DNA of 64,000 bases from Hymenobacter fodinae (GTDB lineage Bacteria > Bacteroidota > Bacteroidia > Cytophagales > Hymenobacteraceae), in contig NZ_SRLA01000002.1 in NCBI RefSeq assembly GCF_004745825.1, forward strand, positions 434,001 to 498,000, written 5' to 3'. How positions within the stretch are numbered: the stretch's first letter is position 1; every line of letters begins with the position of its first letter. The notes under the pieces were generated by a model. It was given only the letters and a program-made list of their open reading frames with translations. It did no database searches and had not been told where the DNA came from. Position numbers and translations under genes: made by a program. This document shows positions 9,718 through 19,026 of this stretch, piece by piece.

Positions 9718-10899
9718 CTAGGCCACTATTGGCTTTTCGCGTACTACTGCTAGCAAGTAGGCCAGTGCCAGCAGCACGCAACTAGCACTAAGCGCATGCA
9801 CATAGGGCAAATGCTCGGCTAGGTTGCCGTAGATCCAACCGGCCAGCAGCGCGCCTAGGCCTATACCGGCTTCCAGGGCAATGTACATAGTGGCCACGGC
9901 CCGGCCCCGCCGTTCAGGGTGGCTCAGGTCGATGGTCCAGGCGTAGAGGGTAGGGGAATTGAGTCCGGTGGCCAGCCCAAACAACACGGCCGCCACCAAG
10001 AACAGCAGGGGCGTAGTGGCAAATGACAACAGGCCTAGTGCTACCATCAGCAGCGCGGATGACCAGCGTAGTACCGGCACCCGGCCGTACGTGTCGGAGG
10101 CGCGCCCGGCTACTAGGCGTACTATCAGCGAGGCCACAGTGTAACAGGTAAAAAACAGGCCTTTATTCTCGATGCCCAGCAGTCGGCTTTGGTCGGGGAT
10201 GACGGTTAGCACGGCGCCGTACGGAAACAGGCACAGCAACGTCACAAGGGCCGGGGCAAGCACGCGGGGCTCTAGCACTTCACTCCACTCTAGCTTAAGT
10301 AGGCGCCAGCTAAACTTTTCGCGCTGGGCCTGAGGCAACGTCTCCGTCATGGTGCCCTGCACCACGAGGCTTAACAAGGCCATGCCCGAGGAAGAGTAGA
10401 ACATGGTATTAAGTGAAAAGTGCTGGGCCAGTAGGCCACCGATGGCGGGGCCGGCGGCCATGCCCAGGGAGCCCGCCACGCCCAGCAGGCCCATAGCCTC
10501 GCCCCGGCGCTCAACCGGGATAATATCGGCAATGAAAGCGGCCGTGCCGGTGGGCTTAAAGCCGGTGCTGAAGCCGTGCAGCAGGCGTAGCAGCAAGAAG
10601 CCCGTAACGGTGGTGGCCCAAGGGTAAAAGAAACCGCAGATAAAGCACACCAGCGAGCCAAACACCATCACCGGGATGCGGCCCACCGTATCGGCTAGCT
10701 TGCCACTGAAGGGGCGAGAAAGCCCGGCGGTTAGAGTAAACAGGGCAATGATGAAGCCTTTGTAATCGGCGCCGCCTAGGCGGGTGAGGTGGTCGGGTAG
10801 TTCTGGCAGGAGCATGTTAAAGCTCATGAAGAACAAAAACGACGACAGGCACATCAGCCAGAAGCCGATAGTATACGTAGAAGAGCGGAAAGCGGGCAT
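9718..10899 (-). CDS. MFS transporter
   Basis: This 393-residue protein is built almost wholly of hydrophobic segments, consistent with 12 transmembrane helices of the major facilitator superfamily. The loop between helices 2 and 3 has the MFS signature GKLADTVGRIPVM, and the second half repeats it as AGRASDTYGRVPVL. The type resembles drug or metabolite exporters of the sugar/efflux permease group, but no substrate can be read from the sequence. It is divergent from the catalase gene. A TAnnTTTG box lies just upstream of the start. Confidence 0.88.
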   Translation of the reverse strand: MPAFRSSTYTIGFWLMCLSSFLFFMSFNMLLPELPDHLTRLGGADYKGFIIALFTLTAGLSRPFSGKLADTVGRIPVMVFGSLVCFICGFFYPWATTVTGFLLLRLLHGFSTGFKPTGTAAFIADIIPVERRGEAMGLLGVAGSLGMAAGPAIGGLLAQHFSLNTMFYSSSGMALLSLVVQGTMTETLPQAQREKFSWRLLKLEWSEVLEPRVLAPALVTLLCLFPYGAVLTVIPDQSRLLGIENKGLFFTCYTVASLIVRLVAGRASDTYGRVPVLRWSSALLMVALGLLSFATTPLLFLVAAVLFGLATGLNSPTLYAWTIDLSHPERRGRAVATMYIALEAGIGLGALLAGWIYGNLAEHLPYVHALSASCVLLALAYLLAVVREKPIVA

Positions 10900-10923
10900 G
10901 GGGTATGCGAAGCGGAGTAGCTA

Positions 10924-10931
10924 CAAAGGTA
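10924..10931 (-). promoter_or_regulatory. Candidate Bacteroidota -7 box for the MFS gene
   Basis: The minus strand reads TACCTTTG, matching the TAnnTTTG consensus, about 25 nt before the MFS start codon. I see no TTTG at the expected -33 spacing, so this is a one-box match only. Confidence 0.35.
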
Positions 10932-11077
10932 GGACGCCCCGCGACGAAGCCGCCGAAAACTACCGGCTTTGCTGCGTGCACCCGAGAAAAGCCCCAAATT
11001 TTATAAGCCCTGATTTAAACAGCCTACTGGCCTAGCTGGTAGTTTAGGCAAGGTTTCCATCCTTCAATTCCGATACC

Positions 11078-12760
11078 ATGAGTCAAGAACCAGAAAACCA
11101 CACCGCCTCCAACGGCCACGCGGCCAACGGCAACGGTACGGGTACGGCCGTAACCGGGGCTGGCACCTCTGAGGACACGCGCACCGCTGCTGGCGAAAAC
11201 GCCCAGACGCTCACCACTCGCCAGGGCCACCCCCTGACCAACAACCAGAACACTCGTACCGTGGGAAACCGCGGGCCGGCTACGCTGGAGAACTATCAGT
11301 TCATTGAGAAAATCAGCCACTTCGACCGGGAGCGGGTTCCTGAGCGCGTGGTGCACGCCCGCGGCGCCGGTGCCCACGGTGTATTTGAGGCCTACGGCAA
11401 AGTGGGCGATGAACCCATTGAGAAGTACACCCGCGCCAAGCTGTTTAACACCGCTGGCAAGCAAACTCCCGTGTTTGTGCGCTTCAGCACCGTAGGCCAC
11501 GGTGGCCACTCGCCCGAAACCCTGCGCGACCCACGCGGCTTTGCAGTAAAGTTCTACACCGAAGACGGCAACTGGGACCTCGTGGGCAACAACCTGAAGG
11601 TGTTCTTCATTCGGGACGCCATGAAGTTCCCGGACCTGATTCACTCGCAGAAGCCTGACCCAGTGCATAACCGCCAGACTGGTGAGCGGATTTTCGACTT
11701 TATCTCGAATACGCCGGAGGCCATGCACATGGTGTCGTTCCTATTCTCACCCTGGGGCATTCCAGCCAACTACCGCCAGATGCAGGGCTCAGGCGTGAAT
11801 ACCTACAAGTGGGTAAACGCTCAGGGCGAAGCCGTGCTGGTGAAATACCACTGGGAGCCGCTGCAGGGTATCAAGAACCTGACAGCGCAAGAAGCCGAGG
11901 CAATTCAGGCCAAAAACTTCAACCACGCCACCCAGGACCTGTACGAGCACATCGAGAAGGGCGACTTCCCGCAGTGGGAGCTGCGCGTGCAGATCATGTC
12001 CGACGATGAGCACCCCGAGCTGGACTTCGACCCGCTGGATGATACCAAAATCTGGCCCGAAGATCAGTTCCCGCACCTGCCCGTGGGCAAGATGACGTTG
12101 AACAAGAACCCCGAGAACTACTTCGCTGAGGTAGAGCAGTCGGCGTTTGGTACGGGTGTATTGGTAGACGGCCTCGACTTCTCCGACGACAAGATGCTGC
12201 AGGGCCGCACGTTCTCGTACTCCGATACCCAGCGCTACCGGGTGGGCACCAACTACTTGCAACTGCCCATCAACGCGCCCAAAAAGCACGTGGCCACCAA
12301 CCAACGCGACGGTCAGATGGCCTACCACGTTGACTCGGCTCCTGGTCAGAATAACCACATCAACTACGAGCCTAGCTCTCTCAACGGTCTGAAGGAAGCA
12401 CCCCGCACTGCTCCCGACCACATGCCGCAGTACACGGGCCGCTTGGTGCGCCAGACCATCGACCGCGAAAACAACTTCAAGCAGGCCGGTGAGCGGTACC
12501 GTCTGCACGAAGATTGGGAGCGTGACGACCTCATCAACAACATGGTGGGCGCCCTTGCCGATGCCAACCACAAGGTGAGCGACAAGATGGTGGAGCTGTG
12601 CACCAACTGCGACCCTGATTGGGGCCGCCGTTTGGAAGAAGGCCTGAAGGCAGCCCGCGCCGGCAAGACGGCCCAGGGCGGCAATCAGTACAACGAAAGC
12701 AAAGGCTCTGATGCCGTAGCCGAAGCCGAGGCTATTGCTCACGACGCCAAGCCCTACTAG
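11078..12760 (+). CDS. katA: Heme catalase
   Basis: This 560-residue protein decomposes hydrogen peroxide. The distal catalytic His is near residue 93 in [13 protein letters not shown], the distal Asn near 172 in [14 protein letters not shown], and the proximal heme-ligand Tyr near 381 in [10 protein letters not shown]. Its length fits a small-subunit catalase with a hydrophilic N-terminal extension of about 60 residues rich in Asn, Gly and Thr. There is no C-terminal flavodoxin-like domain of large-subunit catalases. The symbol is given by family; katA versus katE cannot be settled here. The gene is followed by a strong bidirectional terminator and is convergent with the NERD-like gene. Confidence 0.95.
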   Translation: MSQEPENHTASNGHAANGNGTGTAVTGAGTSEDTRTAAGENAQTLTTRQGHPLTNNQNTRTVGNRGPATLENYQFIEKISHFDRERVPERVVHARGAGAHGVFEAYGKVGDEPIEKYTRAKLFNTAGKQTPVFVRFSTVGHGGHSPETLRDPRGFAVKFYTEDGNWDLVGNNLKVFFIRDAMKFPDLIHSQKPDPVHNRQTGERIFDFISNTPEAMHMVSFLFSPWGIPANYRQMQGSGVNTYKWVNAQGEAVLVKYHWEPLQGIKNLTAQEAEAIQAKNFNHATQDLYEHIEKGDFPQWELRVQIMSDDEHPELDFDPLDDTKIWPEDQFPHLPVGKMTLNKNPENYFAEVEQSAFGTGVLVDGLDFSDDKMLQGRTFSYSDTQRYRVGTNYLQLPINAPKKHVATNQRDGQMAYHVDSAPGQNNHINYEPSSLNGLKEAPRTAPDHMPQYTGRLVRQTIDRENNFKQAGERYRLHEDWERDDLINNMVGALADANHKVSDKMVELCTNCDPDWGRRLEEGLKAARAGKTAQGGNQYNESKGSDAVAEAEAIAHDAKPY

Positions 12761-12774
12761 TTCTTTCCGAATTA

Positions 12775-12820
12775 GCGCATAAAAAAGGCTCCTACCACGG
12801 TAGGAGCCTTTTTTATGCGC
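12775..12820. terminator. Long bidirectional terminator between catalase and NERD-like gene
   Basis: A perfect 21-bp palindrome with loop CACG runs from GCGCAT to ATGCGC and contains paired A6 and T6 tracts. Both strands therefore show a GC-rich stem followed by a T-run, serving the convergent genes on either side. Confidence 0.9.
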
Positions 12821-12835
12821 TATACTTAAATGACC

Positions 12836-14431
12836 TCACGGAGTAACAGGTGCTGCAACGCCTGCGCTATCTGGTTGCTCAGAGCTAGGGGAAGGTTCCA
12901 CAGTATCTGTGTCTACTGAATCAGAGGTTGTGGTTGTGGCCTCAGAAGAAGAATTGGGAGTGGTTTCTGTTGCCGCAGACCGTTCCTCCGAGTTCAATTG
13001 AATAGTGTCGGGCAAAATATCCTCGATTGTAGGCGGGGTAGCTTCCGACTCGTCCGTTTCGGCTTCGGGTTGGTATTGTGGGCGGGTAGCAGTACGGGCA
13101 GGGGCTTGATCTTGCTCCCGCAACAACTTCTTTGAGGAGCGCACAATGGCCCAGCCCCCCAAAGCCACACAAACCAGGACGGCCAATACCAAAGCCACGC
13201 GCGGCAGGCGGAGGTTGGTTGCTTGCAGGCGCCGCAGGCCGTGCAGGGCAGGCGCAGACTGGGATTTGGCCGGAGGTGCAACCAGTGGCTTCGACCGAGA
13301 GCTAGAAGTTGGCTGTGGTCTGGCGGCCGATTTATTAGTAACCGCCGCCGCTGGAACTGGCCTAGCGGTGGGGGCAGGAGGCGGTGGGGCAGGTGGCCGC
13401 TGCATCTGCTCAATCAACTGGCCTAGCTGCTGAATACGGGCATCCAGTTCCCGGTTGCGAGCATCTGCTTCTGCCCGCGCGGCCTGGATGGCTTCTTCCA
13501 ATGCCGCCTTCTCCTGGCTTTCCTGCTGAAGCCGGGCTCGTAGCTCAGCGGCTTCGGCGGCAGCGGAAGGTGCCTGCGCTAGTTGGGCCCGCAATTGGGC
13601 AATGCTCTGCTCCCGCTCGGCCTCCCGGGCCTCCATGGCCTGGCGCTGGGCAGTAAGCTCGGTGTGCACTTGCTGGCTAAGCTGCTCTAGCCGTTGCATC
13701 TCCTGTTGCCCGGCGGCCACAGCCTCGGCCGGGGCACCATATGGTGCATCTTCCGGAACATCAACGGCCCCCAGCCAATACCAGAGCTGGCGGGCTTTCT
13801 GCTCCCAATAACCTATTTCTGGCGCCTCTTCGGGCGCAGTGCTTCCCGCTGCGGCGCTGGCCGTCAGGTCGTGGGCCCAAGTCAGCAACTCATCAGCCGT
13901 GAAATTGAGCTCGGGGTGGCCTAGCTGCCGCAGGCGCCGGGGCAGTTGAGCGGCCGCGCCGAGGAGCTGAAAGTTTTCGGCGCCGGGTTGTCGGCGCAGG
14001 TAGGCCTCCACGCCCGGCCCAAACTGCACGGGGTTGGCGAAGAGCACAATGCCCGTTATGTACTCAGGTAAAATAGCAGTTGAGGGCAGCTGGTCCGTCA
14101 GCCAAGTAGCTACTGCTTCCTGCTGGTGTAAAAACTGCTCAAAGGGATTAGCGGCATGTTCGTCGCCGTGCAGAGTGTAGGCGCCGAGCTGCCAGGCAGC
14201 ATCGGGCTGCGTAGAAATATCTAGTAGGCCACCTTCGGGCACAAACAGCAGCACCGTGATACTGCGCGGGCGTACAATCAGGGCATCCACCACCTCACCT
14301 TCTACTTCAAAGTTGCCGAGCAGCAGCGCCGTGTTAGGGGTAGTGTCGGCTAGCAGAGCGGTGCGCACGGCCTCGTATTGGGCCTGGCGGGCCGCATCAG
14401 CAAAGGGAGCATACAGGAGGCTGTGCAGCAT
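12836..14431 (-). CDS. NERD-like domain, coiled-coil, single-TM protein
   Basis: This 531-residue protein has four visible parts. The N-terminal 180 residues resemble a nuclease-related (NERD) fold: EGEVVDALIVRPRSITVLLF is the hydrophobic core that usually precedes the active-site strand. About residues 240-345 form a Gln/Glu/Ala-rich coiled coil, followed by a Pro-rich linker. About residues 410-432 form one transmembrane helix (ALVLAVLVCVALGGWAIV) flanked by Arg and Lys. The last 95 residues are acidic and Ser/Thr-rich, probably disordered. The Lys of the typical NERD E-x-K motif is not evident, so nuclease activity is doubtful. Topology and function are not established. No restriction or helicase partner is adjacent. 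Confidence 0.6.
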   Translation of the reverse strand: MLHSLLYAPFADAARQAQYEAVRTALLADTTPNTALLLGNFEVEGEVVDALIVRPRSITVLLFVPEGGLLDISTQPDAAWQLGAYTLHGDEHAANPFEQFLHQQEAVATWLTDQLPSTAILPEYITGIVLFANPVQFGPGVEAYLRRQPGAENFQLLGAAAQLPRRLRQLGHPELNFTADELLTWAHDLTASAAAGSTAPEEAPEIGYWEQKARQLWYWLGAVDVPEDAPYGAPAEAVAAGQQEMQRLEQLSQQVHTELTAQRQAMEAREAEREQSIAQLRAQLAQAPSAAAEAAELRARLQQESQEKAALEEAIQAARAEADARNRELDARIQQLGQLIEQMQRPPAPPPPAPTARPVPAAAVTNKSAARPQPTSSSRSKPLVAPPAKSQSAPALHGLRRLQATNLRLPRVALVLAVLVCVALGGWAIVRSSKKLLREQDQAPARTATRPQYQPEAETDESEATPPTIEDILPDTIQLNSEERSAATETTPNSSSEATTTTSDSVDTDTVEPSPSSEQPDSAGVAAPVTP

Positions 14432-14773
14432 ACGTGAGAAAGTGTAAACGTAACAGGCACCGCATGGGCCGCCCGCCGAGGGGTTCTAATGAAGCACTAT
14501 GGTGAAAGAGCAATAGTGCATTGAGCAAGCACGCGGTGGAAAGCGTGTGCATAACGCGACTGTTTCTGGCTGCATTATACGACACGATAGTGCTTGATGA
14601 AGGAAGTAGCACAGTATAGGCCTAGATGAGCGATAAGGGCAATGTCAACTACAGGCACTCTCCCAACCGTCGGGCAACGCAAGAACAACTTCTAGGCCAC
14701 TCAGACACAACCACTACTACTGCCAAAACGGCCGCGTTCCAGATTCGGCGCGAAGTGTGCCGTACACGGAATT
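14432..14773. other. Divergent intergenic region (342 bp)
   Basis: This region separates the leftward NERD-like gene from the rightward ABC exporter and should hold both promoters. I see no clear TTTG-N19-TAnnTTTG pair, hairpin, small gene or RNA. Two copies of the TAGGCC motif are present near 14618 and 14694. Confidence 0.5.
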
Positions 14774-16651
14774 ATGGCTCGTTCTGATTCTTTTTTCTCT
14801 ACCATATCTGCTAAAAAGCCGCGCCCTGATGGTAAGCCGGCTCTTTCGGTGCAGGAGCGGTTTTCGGCTCTAAAAAATCTACCTGAATTCCTGCGGCTGG
14901 TTTGGCAGACCAGCCCGGCCCTAACCCTCGGCAACATTGGCCTTCGCCTGTTGCGGGCCGCGTTGCCGGTGGTTATGCTCTACGTAGGCCAGTTGATTCT
15001 CGACACGGTGGTGCAGCTGAGTCGGCAGCCCGTCGCTGAGCGGGCGTTGGCTCCGGTTATGGGGCTCGTAGCTCTAGAGTTTGGCTTGGCTATTCTGTCG
15101 GATGCCCTGGGCCGTGGCGTGGCGTTGTTAGACTCATTGCTGGGCGACTTGTTTGCCAACCAAACCTCCGTGCGCCTCATGGAGCACGCCGCCGAGCTAG
15201 ACCTGGACCAGTTCGAAGACAGTGTTTTTTATGATAAGCTGGAGCGTGCCCGGCGGCAGACCCTCTCCCGTACCGTGCTCATGGCCCAGGTGCTTAGCCA
15301 AGCCCAGGATTTCATCACCATGGGGTTCCTGGCCGTGGGTCTCACCGCTTTCAACCCCTGGCTGTTGCTGTTGCTGCTGGTAGCAGTGGTGCCGGCGTTC
15401 CTGGGCGAGTCTCACTTCAATGAGCGCAGCTACTCCCTGGTACACGGCTGGACGCCCGAGCGACGTGAGCTGGACTATTTGCGCCAAACCGGGGCCTCCG
15501 ACGAAACTGCCAAAGAGGTCAAGATATTCGGACTCTCGGGCTTCCTGATTGATCGGTTCCGGACGCTGTCGGATGAGTTTTACCAGAAGAACAAAGACCT
15601 AGTGATTCGGCGAGCGGGCTGGGGAACGTTCTTTGCGGCCGTGGGGGCCGGGGGCTACTACGCAGCTTACGTGTACATCATTAGCCAGGCCGTGTACGGG
15701 CGCGTAAGCATTGGCCAACTGACGTTTCTGGCCGGCTCGTTTGGCCGTATGCGAGGATTGTTGGAAGGTATTTTGAGTCGGTTTAGCTCAGTAGCCGAAG
15801 GGGCTTTGTACTTGCAGGACTTTTTTGACTTCTTCCACCTGCAACCCCGCATTCGGCGCGACGAAACGCAGCCGGTGCGTCCGTTCCCGCACCCCATCCG
15901 GCAGGGGTTCACATTTGAGAATGTGGGCTTCAAGTACCGCAACGCCGAGAAATGGGCTCTGCGCAACCTCAACTTCACCCTGCAGGCTGGCGAGAAGCTG
16001 GCTTTAGTGGGAGAGAACGGGGCTGGTAAAACAACCCTGGTGAAACTGCTCTCCCGCCTCTATGACCCTACTGAGGGCCGTATTCTGCTTGATGGCTACG
16101 ACTTGCGTGAGTACGACCCCGCCGAGCTGCGCCAGGAAATCGGTGTTATATTCCAAGACTTCGTGCGCTTTCAGTTGCCAGCCGGCCAAAACCTAGCGGT
16201 GGGGCGCATTGAACAGAAAGACAATCAGCCCCGCATTGAGCAGGCAGCCGCCCAGAGCCTTGCCGACTCAGTTATTGCCAAGCTGCCTCAGGGCTACGAC
16301 CAGATGATTGGCCGGCGCTTCAACGGCGGTGTTGACCTGAGTGGGGGAGAATGGCAGAAGATTGCCCTAGGTCGGGCGTACATGCGCGAAGCTCAGCTAT
16401 TGATTCTGGATGAACCCACCGCAGCTCTCGATGCTCGCGCCGAGTACGAGGTTTTCCAACGTTTCAATGACCTGACCCAAGGCAAAACTGCCGTACTCAT
16501 TTCGCACCGCTTTAGCACGGTGCGGATGGCCAACCGAATTCTAGTTATTGAGAATGGGCAGTTCGTAGAAATTGGTAGTCATGAAGAGCTGCTGCATAAG
16601 GGAGGCCGCTACGCAGAGCTATTTCAATTGCAAGCCGCTGGCTACCGTTAA
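14774..16651 (+). CDS. ABC exporter half-transporter (permease-ATPase fusion)
   Basis: This 625-residue protein has an N-terminal ABC membrane domain (about 40-345, six predicted helices) and a C-terminal ATPase domain. The ATPase has Walker A GENGAGKTTLVK, signature DLSGGEWQK, Walker B LLILDEPTAALD and the H-loop LISHRF. Such half-transporters dimerise in the inner membrane. This one resembles the lipid/peptide exporter group seen in Bacteroidota, but the cargo is unknown. It lies upstream of the MarR-GNAT gene and is separated from it by a long palindrome, so the two are probably not one transcript. Confidence 0.92.
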   Translation: MARSDSFFSTISAKKPRPDGKPALSVQERFSALKNLPEFLRLVWQTSPALTLGNIGLRLLRAALPVVMLYVGQLILDTVVQLSRQPVAERALAPVMGLVALEFGLAILSDALGRGVALLDSLLGDLFANQTSVRLMEHAAELDLDQFEDSVFYDKLERARRQTLSRTVLMAQVLSQAQDFITMGFLAVGLTAFNPWLLLLLLVAVVPAFLGESHFNERSYSLVHGWTPERRELDYLRQTGASDETAKEVKIFGLSGFLIDRFRTLSDEFYQKNKDLVIRRAGWGTFFAAVGAGGYYAAYVYIISQAVYGRVSIGQLTFLAGSFGRMRGLLEGILSRFSSVAEGALYLQDFFDFFHLQPRIRRDETQPVRPFPHPIRQGFTFENVGFKYRNAEKWALRNLNFTLQAGEKLALVGENGAGKTTLVKLLSRLYDPTEGRILLDGYDLREYDPAELRQEIGVIFQDFVRFQLPAGQNLAVGRIEQKDNQPRIEQAAAQSLADSVIAKLPQGYDQMIGRRFNGGVDLSGGEWQKIALGRAYMREAQLLILDEPTAALDARAEYEVFQRFNDLTQGKTAVLISHRFSTVRMANRILVIENGQFVEIGSHEELLHKGGRYAELFQLQAAGYR

Positions 16652-16660
16652 TTTACTTCT

Positions 16661-16711
16661 CCATAAAGAGAACAGGCCTAGCACCTCATGCTAGGCCTGT
16701 TCTCTTTATGG
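16661..16711. terminator. Long perfect palindrome downstream of ABC exporter
   Basis: A perfect 23-bp stem with a 5-nt loop (CCTCA) starts nine bases after the stop codon. It contains the TAGGCC motif in both arms and has no T-tract outside the stem. It probably works as a terminator or mRNA 3'-end stabiliser. Confidence 0.75.
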
Positions 16712-16755
16712 AGATAAGAAGCGAAGCCTACTATCAGTCAAAATAAACTAAAACT

Positions 16756-16769
16756 TGTAAGTACTTACA
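16756..16769. promoter_or_regulatory. Perfect 14-bp palindrome, candidate MarR operator
   Basis: TGTAAGTACTTACA is a perfect palindrome 20 bp before the start of the MarR-GNAT gene. MarR dimers bind such inverted repeats and often control their own promoter, so autoregulation is a reasonable inference. The same palindrome was not noticed elsewhere in the window. Confidence 0.55.
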
Positions 16770-16789
16770 TAAATGCTTTTATTTGTGTC

Positions 16790-17743
16790 ATGAAATTCTT
16801 CGAAGAAGTAGGCACTGCAGCTTTAGGAAGTAGGCTGCGCCGTTTGAATGACATGATGACCAGTCAGGCGACGGAGGTGTATGCGCTGTACCACGTGCCG
16901 TTTGAGCCTCGGTGGTTCCCGGTGTTCTATACCGTGGCCTCTAATGCCGGCCGCCACATCGGCGACATTGCTGAGAGCATTGGGCAGACTCACGCGGCGG
17001 TAAGCCAGGTGGTAAAAGACCTCGCCAAGCACGAATTAGTAGTGGTACAACGCGCCGAGGCAGACCAGCGCCGCAGTGAAGTGTCGCTAACCGAAAAGGG
17101 GGCTGACCTGTGGCACGCCCTGCAGCAGCAAACCGCCGATGTTAGTCAGGCTATGGAAGAGCTACTGGCCGAAACACGGCATAATCTGTGGCTGGCACTA
17201 GGGGAAATGGAGTATGCCTTGTCGCGCCAGAGCTTAGCTAGCCGGGTAAAGGCCATTCGGGATGCGCGCGTGGCGGCACAGGTCCGGCTCCTAGATTATC
17301 AGCCGCAATATCAGGCTTATTTTAAACGGCTGAACGTGGAATGGATTGAGCGATATTTCCGGGTGGAAGAGGCCGATCTGAAAGCCCTCGACCATCCCGA
17401 GGAATACATTCTGCAGCGCGGTGGGCACATTTTGCTGGCCGAGTACCAGGGGGAAATTGTGGGCACCTGCGCCTTGTTGCGCATGGAAGATGAAACGTTT
17501 GAGTTAGCAAAAATGGCGGTTTCGCCCACGGCGCAGGGGCTAGGGATTGGGTTCCGGTTGGGGGAGGCCGCTATTGCCAAGGCGCAAGAGTTGGGGGCGC
17601 GCCGCCTCTACCTAGAAAGCAATACTAAGCTGACGCCAGCGCTGCAACTGTACCACAAGCTAGGCTTCCGCAAAACCGTGGCCGGACAACCCTCGCCCTA
17701 TGAGCGCTGCAACATCCAGATGGAGCGCCTCCTGACAACCTAA
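16790..17743 (+). CDS. MarR-type regulator fused to GNAT acetyltransferase
   Basis: This 317-residue protein has two domains. Residues 1 to about 145 form a MarR winged helix (IGDIAESIGQTHAAVSQVVKDLAKHELVVVQRAEADQRRSEVSLTEKG), with the recognition helix and the wing ending in DQRR. Residues about 155-317 form a GNAT fold with the acetyl-CoA loop AVSPTAQGLGIGFRLGEAAI and the downstream LYLESNTKLTPALQLYHKLGF. The arrangement is known for bifunctional MarR/GNAT proteins. The acetyl acceptor and the target genes are unknown. A palindromic operator candidate lies just upstream, and a second, stand-alone GNAT gene follows. Confidence 0.9.
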   Translation: MKFFEEVGTAALGSRLRRLNDMMTSQATEVYALYHVPFEPRWFPVFYTVASNAGRHIGDIAESIGQTHAAVSQVVKDLAKHELVVVQRAEADQRRSEVSLTEKGADLWHALQQQTADVSQAMEELLAETRHNLWLALGEMEYALSRQSLASRVKAIRDARVAAQVRLLDYQPQYQAYFKRLNVEWIERYFRVEEADLKALDHPEEYILQRGGHILLAEYQGEIVGTCALLRMEDETFELAKMAVSPTAQGLGIGFRLGEAAIAKAQELGARRLYLESNTKLTPALQLYHKLGFRKTVAGQPSPYERCNIQMERLLTT

Positions 17744-17818
17744 CGTAGCGGACTTTGGCGGTGCTGGGCGTCCAGCATACAGGCCTAGCGCTTTACCAAC
17801 CCCTTTACATTTTCGCTC

Positions 17819-18313
17819 ATGCCCGTATCCTTCCGTTTGCTGCCCGACTTGCCGCCCGCTGGCCCGGACTGGGACAACCTGCTTGCGCTGCTGGCTACTA
17901 TTTTCTCTACTTCCGAAGAACAGCAGGCTGCGGAGCTGCGCTACCAACAGGCACGTGGCCCCGTGCAAGTATGGCTGGCCGAAACCGAGGAACGGCTGGT
18001 TGGCTGTAAAGTAGGCTATGAGCGCAAACCAGGGCATTACTACAGTTGGCTGGGTGGGGTTGCCACGGCCTTCCGGGGGCAAGGTATTGCGGCTGAGCTA
18101 ATGCGCGAGCAGCACGCCTGGTGCCAGCAGCACGGATACCAACGCATCCGTACCCAAACCTATAATCAGTGGCGCGCCATGCTGCTGCTGAACCTGCGAA
18201 TGGGCTTCGATATAGTAGGCACTATGCAGGGGGCGTACGGTTTGGTTATTGTGCTTGAAAAGGAGTTGAACAGCGACGAAACGGCTGAGGCACAAAGTTA
18301 TGCTATTAAGTAG
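17819..18313 (+). CDS. GNAT family N-acetyltransferase
   Basis: This 164-residue protein has the GNAT core: VGCKVGYE (beta strands 2-3), SWLGGVATAFRGQGIAAELMREQHAW (the acetyl-CoA binding loop, R/Q-x-x-G-x-A) and RTQTYNQWRAMLLLNLRMGFDIVG at the C-terminal end. It is the usual length for a single-domain acetyltransferase. It starts 75 bp after the MarR-GNAT gene on the same strand, so the two may share a transcript and a physiological theme. The substrate is not predictable from sequence alone. Confidence 0.85.
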   Translation: MPVSFRLLPDLPPAGPDWDNLLALLATIFSTSEEQQAAELRYQQARGPVQVWLAETEERLVGCKVGYERKPGHYYSWLGGVATAFRGQGIAAELMREQHAWCQQHGYQRIRTQTYNQWRAMLLLNLRMGFDIVGTMQGAYGLVIVLEKELNSDETAEAQSYAIK

Positions 18314-18375
18314 TAGTTGATAATTGAGGAGGAGCGCTGTATCTTAGGCAAGGTTCCACCCTGTGCTTCTTGTCT

Positions 18376-18969
18376 ATGAAATTGTTTGTACTTCTATTGG
18401 TAGGGTTGAGTATGGCCCTATCTGGGTGTCTGATGTCCCGGGAGGCTCGTGTCGAGTCCGATTATAGCTTTTCCGGGCAGTTTCGGCGCTACCGCACCTA
18501 CGAGTTTGTGAGCGGGGATGGCATTGCCTCCGATACCAGCCGCCTGGGTGAGGCCGTCCGCGACGCCATTCGGACGCGCATGAAGGTGCAAGGCTACCGT
18601 CCCGCCAAACGGCGCCCCGATCTTCTAGTCAACTTTCGGCTGTTTGAGGGCACCATGCGTTTCCGCGGGTATCAGCAGCCCGACTTCTCTCGCTGGGTGA
18701 AAACCGGCTATGCCGACGATGACGAAACTCCCAGCGACCAGCGCCAGGGCTACAGTCCCGTAAAAATGTTGCTACTAGATGGCACGCTGTTGGTCACCCT
18801 AATTGATAATCAAACCAACCGCGCCGTTTGGAATGGCTATGCCTCTGGCGTATCGGTGCCCACCGGTCCCCAGGGCGAGCTTATCCTGCGTCGTTCCGTA
18901 CGCTCCATTTTCGACCAATACCACGTCTTCACCGAAGGCTACCTACAGGGCAACAACGGGGGAGAATAA
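18376..18969 (+). CDS. DUF4136-type lipoprotein
   Basis: I place the start at the ATG at 18376 because the frame's earlier codon is a TTG and the following sequence is a clean lipoprotein signal: MKLFVLLLVGLSMALSGC with the lipobox LSGC (Cys near residue 18). The mature part (about 180 residues) fits the DUF4136 pattern of Bacteroidota lipoproteins: a YRTYEFV strand, an amphipathic segment with IRTRMKVQGYRPAKRRPDLLVNF, LLLDGTLLVTLIDNQTNRAVWNGYASG and a C-terminal RSVRSIFDQY. It is probably anchored in the outer membrane. The function is unknown. Confidence 0.8.
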   Translation: MKLFVLLLVGLSMALSGCLMSREARVESDYSFSGQFRRYRTYEFVSGDGIASDTSRLGEAVRDAIRTRMKVQGYRPAKRRPDLLVNFRLFEGTMRFRGYQQPDFSRWVKTGYADDDETPSDQRQGYSPVKMLLLDGTLLVTLIDNQTNRAVWNGYASGVSVPTGPQGELILRRSVRSIFDQYHVFTEGYLQGNNGGE

Positions 18970-19026
18970 TTGAGGCAGTAGGGTGGCATAGGCACGCCCG
19001 ACCTGTCGCTTTGCACCACCTCGCCC

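Noticed and set aside
11789-12742. Long open frame antisense to the catalase gene (and another at 11024-11728)
   Set aside because: It mirrors the highly codon-biased catalase gene. Its translation is Val/His-rich without a recognisable fold, and the sense strand encodes a clear catalase.
12836-14431. NERD-like gene as part of a defence island
   Set aside because: No helicase, restriction, toxin or nuclease partner is adjacent. Neighbours are catalase and an ABC exporter.
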